A stretch of DNA of 64,000 nt, taken from NCBI GenBank assembly GCA_003228175.2, contig QGNQ01000005.1, positions 1 to 64,000 of the forward strand, written 5' to 3'. The DNA comes from Chloroflexota bacterium. GTDB lineage: Bacteria; Chloroflexota; Dehalococcoidia; Bin125. Position 1 is the first letter of the stretch. The number at the start of each line of letters is the position of its first letter. The notes beneath the pieces were generated by a model that saw nothing but the letters and a program-made list of their open reading frames with translations, was not told the origin of the DNA and made no database searches. The translations under genes were made by a program, and so were the position numbers. Positions 60,542 to 64,000 of this stretch are shown piece after piece.

Positions 60542-61105
60542 CTAGAAGTGCGGGGTCTGGGGATCCGCGAGGGCGTCGTCGCCGTCGCGGGGGAGGACAG
60601 TGAGGTGGTTGAGGGCGGCGTTGATGTCGCCCTGCCATTGGTCCGGGGGCAGCGAATACATGACCTCGACGTCGTGCCCGTCCGGATCCTGGACGTACAC
60701 GCTGTGGCTGGTGCCGTGGTTGATCCGTCCCTGGAAGGCTACGCCCGCCGCCTGCAGCCGGCGTAGCTGCGCCAGCCAGGATTCCTGGTCGCCGTATTCG
60801 ATGGCGACGTGGTTGAGGGCCGGTTGGGAGGGCGCTGTGGCGGCGTCCGAATCGGCTGGGGCGGCCAGCTGCGTCAATGCGATGTCATGGTGATTGCCGC
60901 CGCGGCCGGCGTAGAAGCGCATTGTCCCGGCGCCGGTGCGATCCAGTGTGCCGACCTGCCGGAAGCCGAGGATGTCTGTCCAGAAGGTGTGCGAGCGGTC
61001 GATGTCGTGAACGTTGAGCACGATGTGGTTGACCCCCACGGGACCCGCCGTCGCGCTCTCGGTGGGTGTGCGTTGGGGGCTTGTTGAGACGGGATCCTGT
61101 GGCAT
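60542..61105 (-). CDS. VOC-family metalloprotein (extradiol dioxygenase/glyoxalase-like)
   Basis: A 187-residue vicinal-oxygen-chelate protein. VGVNHIVLNVHDIDRSHTFW is the first beta-alpha-beta unit with metal His, NHVAIEYGDQESW the second, and VYVQDPDGHDVEVMY carries the C-terminal Glu ligand. This two-module pattern is seen in glyoxalases, catechol-2,3-dioxygenase-like proteins and fosfomycin-resistance relatives. The start at 61105 is set by CAGGAGCG seven bases upstream. It converges on the SRPBCC gene. The specific reaction is unknown. Confidence 0.85.
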   Translation of the reverse strand: MPQDPVSTSPQRTPTESATAGPVGVNHIVLNVHDIDRSHTFWTDILGFRQVGTLDRTGAGTMRFYAGRGGNHHDIALTQLAAPADSDAATAPSQPALNHVAIEYGDQESWLAQLRRLQAAGVAFQGRINHGTSHSVYVQDPDGHDVEVMYSLPPDQWQGDINAALNHLTVLPRDGDDALADPQTPHF

Positions 61106-61116
61106 GGGGCGCTCCT

Positions 61117-61162
61117 GTGATCCTGCGGTGGGTGATCCCGCAGGGGTGCGATCCCGCAGGGG
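61117..61162. repeat. imperfect short repeats upstream of the VOC gene
   Basis: Three copies of a GTGATCCTGCGGTG/GTGATCCCGCAGG/TGCGATCCCGCAGG-like unit follow each other in the 187-base gap upstream of the VOC gene. Each unit contains the half-palindrome CCCGCAGG or a variant. They could be regulator-binding repeats or slippage products. Confidence 0.45.
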
Positions 61163-61292
61163 GGTGGGTGCGCAGGATAGGCGCAGCGGAGCTCCTCTGC
61201 TCTTCTTGTCTCGGCGATTCAGGGCTGCCGGGACGATGATGGGGCCGTGCAGTTGCGCGAGGTTGGCGGTGGTTCGCGGGGAGGGGGGCCGG

Positions 61293-62225
61293 TTAGGCGG
61301 AGCGTGCGACGGGTAGGGTATCGGCGACGACGACGCGGTTGCGGCCGCTGCGTTTGGCCTCGTAGAGGGCCTTGTCCGCTTCGACCAGGAGGCCGACGAG
61401 GTTGCCCCGGCCGCCGGGATGCTGTGTCGCGACGCCGAGGCTTGCGGTGACTTGAATTGGTTCGTCGCCATCCAGCGTGATTTGGATTTGGCTAATCGCC
61501 TGTCGCAGGCGGTCGGCAACCATTTTGCCGTGTTCCGGGGTTGCGCCGGGGAGGACGACCAGGAACTCTTGGCCGGACCAGCGGCCAATCCAGTCATAGG
61601 GGCGCTTGTTGGAACGCAGGGCGTCGGCGATTGCCTCCAGCACTTCGTCGCCGACGGCGTGGCCGTAGGTGTCGTTGATCACCGTGAACCGGTCGACGTC
61701 CAGCAGGGCGACGCTGACGGGCTTGGCGTCACGTGCGCCGCGGTCGAGTTCGGCGTCGGCGTGGGCGTGGATTGCCTGGCGGTTGAGCAAGGTGTCGAGT
61801 CCGTCGTCCGGGGTGAGGCGGCGGATGCGCTTGGAGGAGGCGCGCAGGCGATCTTCCAGGTCCAAGATGCGCTCGCCCAAGGCCAGCCGCGCGCGCAGCT
61901 CTCGCGGGTCGACGGGCTTGGTGAGGTAGTCATCGGCGCCGGCGCCGAGTCCCTCGACGATCTCATCCTTGGCGTCCATGGCCGCCATGATCAGGGTGTA
62001 GGTGTAGGCGGAGGAGTTGGCGGTGCGGATGCGTCGGATCAGATCGGCGCCGCTGATCACGGGCATGGACCAGTCGGTGACGACGAGGCGCGCTGGGTCC
62101 TGCTGCAGTGAGGCCCAGGCGGCGTCGCCGTCGGCGAAGCCCTGCACTTCGTATCCGGTGGAGCGCAGATGCTGCTCCAGGATTCCGCGCTGGATGGCGT
62201 CGTCCCCAACGATTACGACCCGCAT
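61293..62225 (-). CDS. response regulator with degenerate GGDEF domain
   Basis: A 310-residue PleD-like protein: a receiver domain (residues about 1-120, phosphoacceptor Asp51 in TDWSMP, Lys103 in LTKP) joined to a GGDEF-fold domain (about 145-300). The signature reads SGQEF (217-221) instead of GGDEF/GGEEF, losing the metal-binding acidic residue, so c-di-GMP synthesis is doubtful. An intact inhibitory site RPYD (208-211) sits exactly five residues before it, so it may act as a c-di-GMP or GTP sensor. AGGGAA precedes the ATG. It lies 26 bases downstream of the hybrid kinase gene and probably receives its phosphate. Confidence 0.9.
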   Translation of the reverse strand: MRVVIVGDDAIQRGILEQHLRSTGYEVQGFADGDAAWASLQQDPARLVVTDWSMPVISGADLIRRIRTANSSAYTYTLIMAAMDAKDEIVEGLGAGADDYLTKPVDPRELRARLALGERILDLEDRLRASSKRIRRLTPDDGLDTLLNRQAIHAHADAELDRGARDAKPVSVALLDVDRFTVINDTYGHAVGDEVLEAIADALRSNKRPYDWIGRWSGQEFLVVLPGATPEHGKMVADRLRQAISQIQITLDGDEPIQVTASLGVATQHPGGRGNLVGLLVEADKALYEAKRSGRNRVVVADTLPVARSA

Positions 62226-62251
62226 TGCGTTCCCTTGCTAGCGCCCAGACG

Positions 62252-64000
62252 TCAGGCGGCTTCCAGCCAGGCTGCCAGCGCGGTGAGTGTGCGCTGGTAC
62301 AGCCCTTCGATCTCTGTCAGTTGATCGTCGGCACGTTCGGTCGTTCCGTTCGCCCCCAGGGTTTCCACTAGGTGCGCCCGCTGTGCCATTGCGGTGGCGC
62401 CGATGTTGGCGCTGCCGCCTTTCAGCGTGTGCGCGGCACGGCGCAACGTGTTGGGATCTTGGGCCAGGACGGCCCCCCGGCATTGCGCGATGAGCTGCGG
62501 GACTTCCTGCGCGTATTGGGCCAGCAGTTGCCCAACGAAGCTGTCGTTGCTGGAGCCAAGCGCGCTGAGTTCTTCGAGTACGGCCGGGTTGAGGAGGTCG
62601 CTGGTGATGGACTCGCCAGTGGCCGGCGGGGGCGAGGCCTGTTCGTGGTCGAGGCCGCGCGGCCGGGTCCAGCTGTCCAGGATGCGTTGTAGATCGGCAC
62701 GGGTGATGGGTTTTGAGAGGTAGTCGTCCATGCCGGCCTGGCGGCACTTCTCCGCGTCCCCGGGCATGGCGTTGGCGGTCATGGCGACGATTGGGGTGTG
62801 CTGCTGCGATCGGATCTCCTGCTCGCGGATCGCCCGGGTGGCGGCGTAGCCATCCATGACGGGCATTTGGCAGTCCATGAAGACCAGGTCGTAGTCTGCC
62901 TTGCTGAGGGCGTCGACGGCCTCAGCACCGTTGGCGACCAACTCCGCTTCGATGCCCAGATGTTCGAGGTGTTTGACCGCCACCATCTGGTTTACGAGGT
63001 TGTCCTCTACGACAAGGACGCGCAGGTTCCCCGCGAGAGAGGTGGGTGGGGCGACGGGGTGCGGAGCTCGCTGCTCGCTGACGGAGGCTCCGGTCGCGGT
63101 CGGGGGACGCTTGGCGCCGTTGGGATCCGCGGCCGAGAGCACGTTGGTGATGGTTTCGATCAGGGCATGGCCGCGCACGGGTTTGGCGATGAAGTCGTCG
63201 AAGCCGCCGCGGTGCGCCCGCTCGCGCTGCCCCGCCTGATTGAAGGCGGTCAGCAGGATCAGTCGCGTCTGCTGCAGGCGCACGTCCGCGCGGATGTGCT
63301 CCGCAAGCGCCCAGCCATCCATGCCCGGCAGGGCGCGATCGATGAGCGCGACGTCGAACGGGGGTTGCTGCCTCGACTGGCGGTCCTGGATGAGTGTGAG
63401 GGCGGATTGGGCATCTTCCGCTTGGGCGACCTCTGCGCCGGCCGTGATGATGTAGGCGGAGATCGCCGTGCGGGCAGGGGCCAGATCGTCGACGACGAGT
63501 ACGTGCCGTCCCTTTAGCGCGCCGTCGTCTTGACTGCTCTTGGCGATGCCTGCGGCGGCGCTATCGGCGGGGGATCGCTCTGCGCCGCTGGCCCCGCCGG
63601 GGTTGGCGCGTAGCAGAGGGACCGTGAACCAGAAGGTGGAGCCTTCGCCTTCGACGCTCTGCAGGTCGATTTCGCCACCCATCAGTTCTACGAGGCGACG
63701 GGAGATGGCGAGACCGAGGCCGGTGCCGCCGTGGGTGCGCGTGGTGGAGCCGTCCGCCTGCCGAAAGGGATCGAAGAGGTGGCCGCGTGCGGCCGGGGGG
63801 ACGCCGACGCCGGTGTCCTGCACGGCGATCCGAACACGCGGCCCGGTGTCGTCTTCCTCCAGCGCTGAGGCCCGGACATCGATGTGGCCCTGATCGGTGA
63901 ACTTGACGGCGTTGCCAATCAGGTTGAGCAGCACTTGGCGGATGCGGGCCGGATCGCCACAGAGGACGCCGTCCAGGGCGGGCTCGACGAACGAGACGAG
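62252..64000 (-). CDS. hybrid histidine kinase, N-terminal part missing
   Basis: The C-terminal 582 residues of a BarA/EvgS-type phosphorelay kinase; the frame is open to the right edge, so the sensor, membrane and dimerisation parts lie outside. The ATPase domain has N ([15 protein letters not shown]), G1 (DTGVGVPP) and G2 ([19 protein letters not shown]) boxes. Receiver 1 follows, with Asp in [14 protein letters not shown], and receiver 2 with Asp in [12 protein letters not shown]. An Hpt domain ends the protein with the phospho-His in [15 protein letters not shown]. Phosphate would flow to the GGDEF-type response regulator encoded next. A stand-alone start inside the window is not needed. 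Confidence 0.9.
   Translation of the reverse strand, partial: LVSFVEPALDGVLCGDPARIRQVLLNLIGNAVKFTDQGHIDVRASALEEDDTGPRVRIAVQDTGVGVPPAARGHLFDPFRQADGSTTRTHGGTGLGLAISRRLVELMGGEIDLQSVEGEGSTFWFTVPLLRANPGGASGAERSPADSAAAGIAKSSQDDGALKGRHVLVVDDLAPARTAISAYIITAGAEVAQAEDAQSALTLIQDRQSRQQPPFDVALIDRALPGMDGWALAEHIRADVRLQQTRLILLTAFNQAGQRERAHRGGFDDFIAKPVRGHALIETITNVLSAADPNGAKRPPTATGASVSEQRAPHPVAPPTSLAGNLRVLVVEDNLVNQMVAVKHLEHLGIEAELVANGAEAVDALSKADYDLVFMDCQMPVMDGYAATRAIREQEIRSQQHTPIVAMTANAMPGDAEKCRQAGMDDYLSKPITRADLQRILDSWTRPRGLDHEQASPPPATGESITSDLLNPAVLEELSALGSSNDSFVGQLLAQYAQEVPQLIAQCRGAVLAQDPNTLRRAAHTLKGGSANIGATAMAQRAHLVETLGANGTTERADDQLTEIEGLYQRTLTALAAWLEAA

Overview
The window is very GC-rich bacterial chromosome, densely coded on both strands in short operons, with no rRNA, tRNA, CRISPR array, prophage or insertion sequence that I can recognise. 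Several features suggest a member of the Chloroflexota, perhaps of the SAR202/Dehalococcoidia type: menaquinone genes, several luciferase-like F420/FMN enzymes plus an F420-type PPOX protein, a coxMSL-type molybdenum hydroxylase, a CysO-like protein, an SCO1664-family protein, and an inosinate pathway split between stand-alone AICAR transformylase and a PurO-like cyclohydrolase. This placement is inference from gene content; an actinobacterial relative cannot be excluded from sequence reading alone.

Layout. 0-20.6 kb is mixed metabolism: an M20 amidohydrolase cut by the left edge, VOC and F420-type oxidoreductases, an SDR, an aquaporin, an alpha/beta hydrolase, a diiron ferritin-like protein, an MFS exporter, a LOG-family protein, the split purH functions, an SCO1664 kinase-like protein, M1 and M3 peptidases, an amidase and RmuC. 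20.7-29.2 kb holds an isocitrate dehydrogenase-like gene and a complete activated-methyl cycle: metF-ahcY-metK on the minus strand, divergent from metH. 29.4-39.8 kb has nhaA, the molybdenum hydroxylase with a CysO-like protein and a nucleophile-less alpha/beta hydrolase, a FIST protein, an inositol-phosphatase-like gene and a KamB/NpmA-type 16S rRNA A1408 methyltransferase homologue. 39.8-43.2 kb is a menaquinone locus (menG divergent from tetR-menB-menA) with a clear palindromic operator between the two arms. 44.7-47.4 kb carries a flavoprotein disulfide reductase whose catalytic cysteine codon is UGA, with a SECIS-like hairpin, divergent from two CBS-domain genes. 47.4-53.1 kb has a tandem thioredoxin-fold protein and an ECF sigma factor system with its probable secreted target; two promoters share one motif. 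53.2-61.1 kb has a split TPP-dependent decarboxylase, two rSAM/selenodomain-associated transferases, a CcdA that looks circularly permuted, and further F420, VOC and ArsR/SRPBCC genes. The right end is a hybrid histidine kinase (cut by the edge) with a degenerate-GGDEF response regulator.

The strongest points for follow-up are the probable selenoprotein at 44.7-46.0 kb, the A1408 methyltransferase homologue, the permuted CcdA, the CysO-like protein with a tail beyond its Gly-Gly, and the two-promoter ECF regulon. All functional statements are read from motifs and context by eye; no database search was run.
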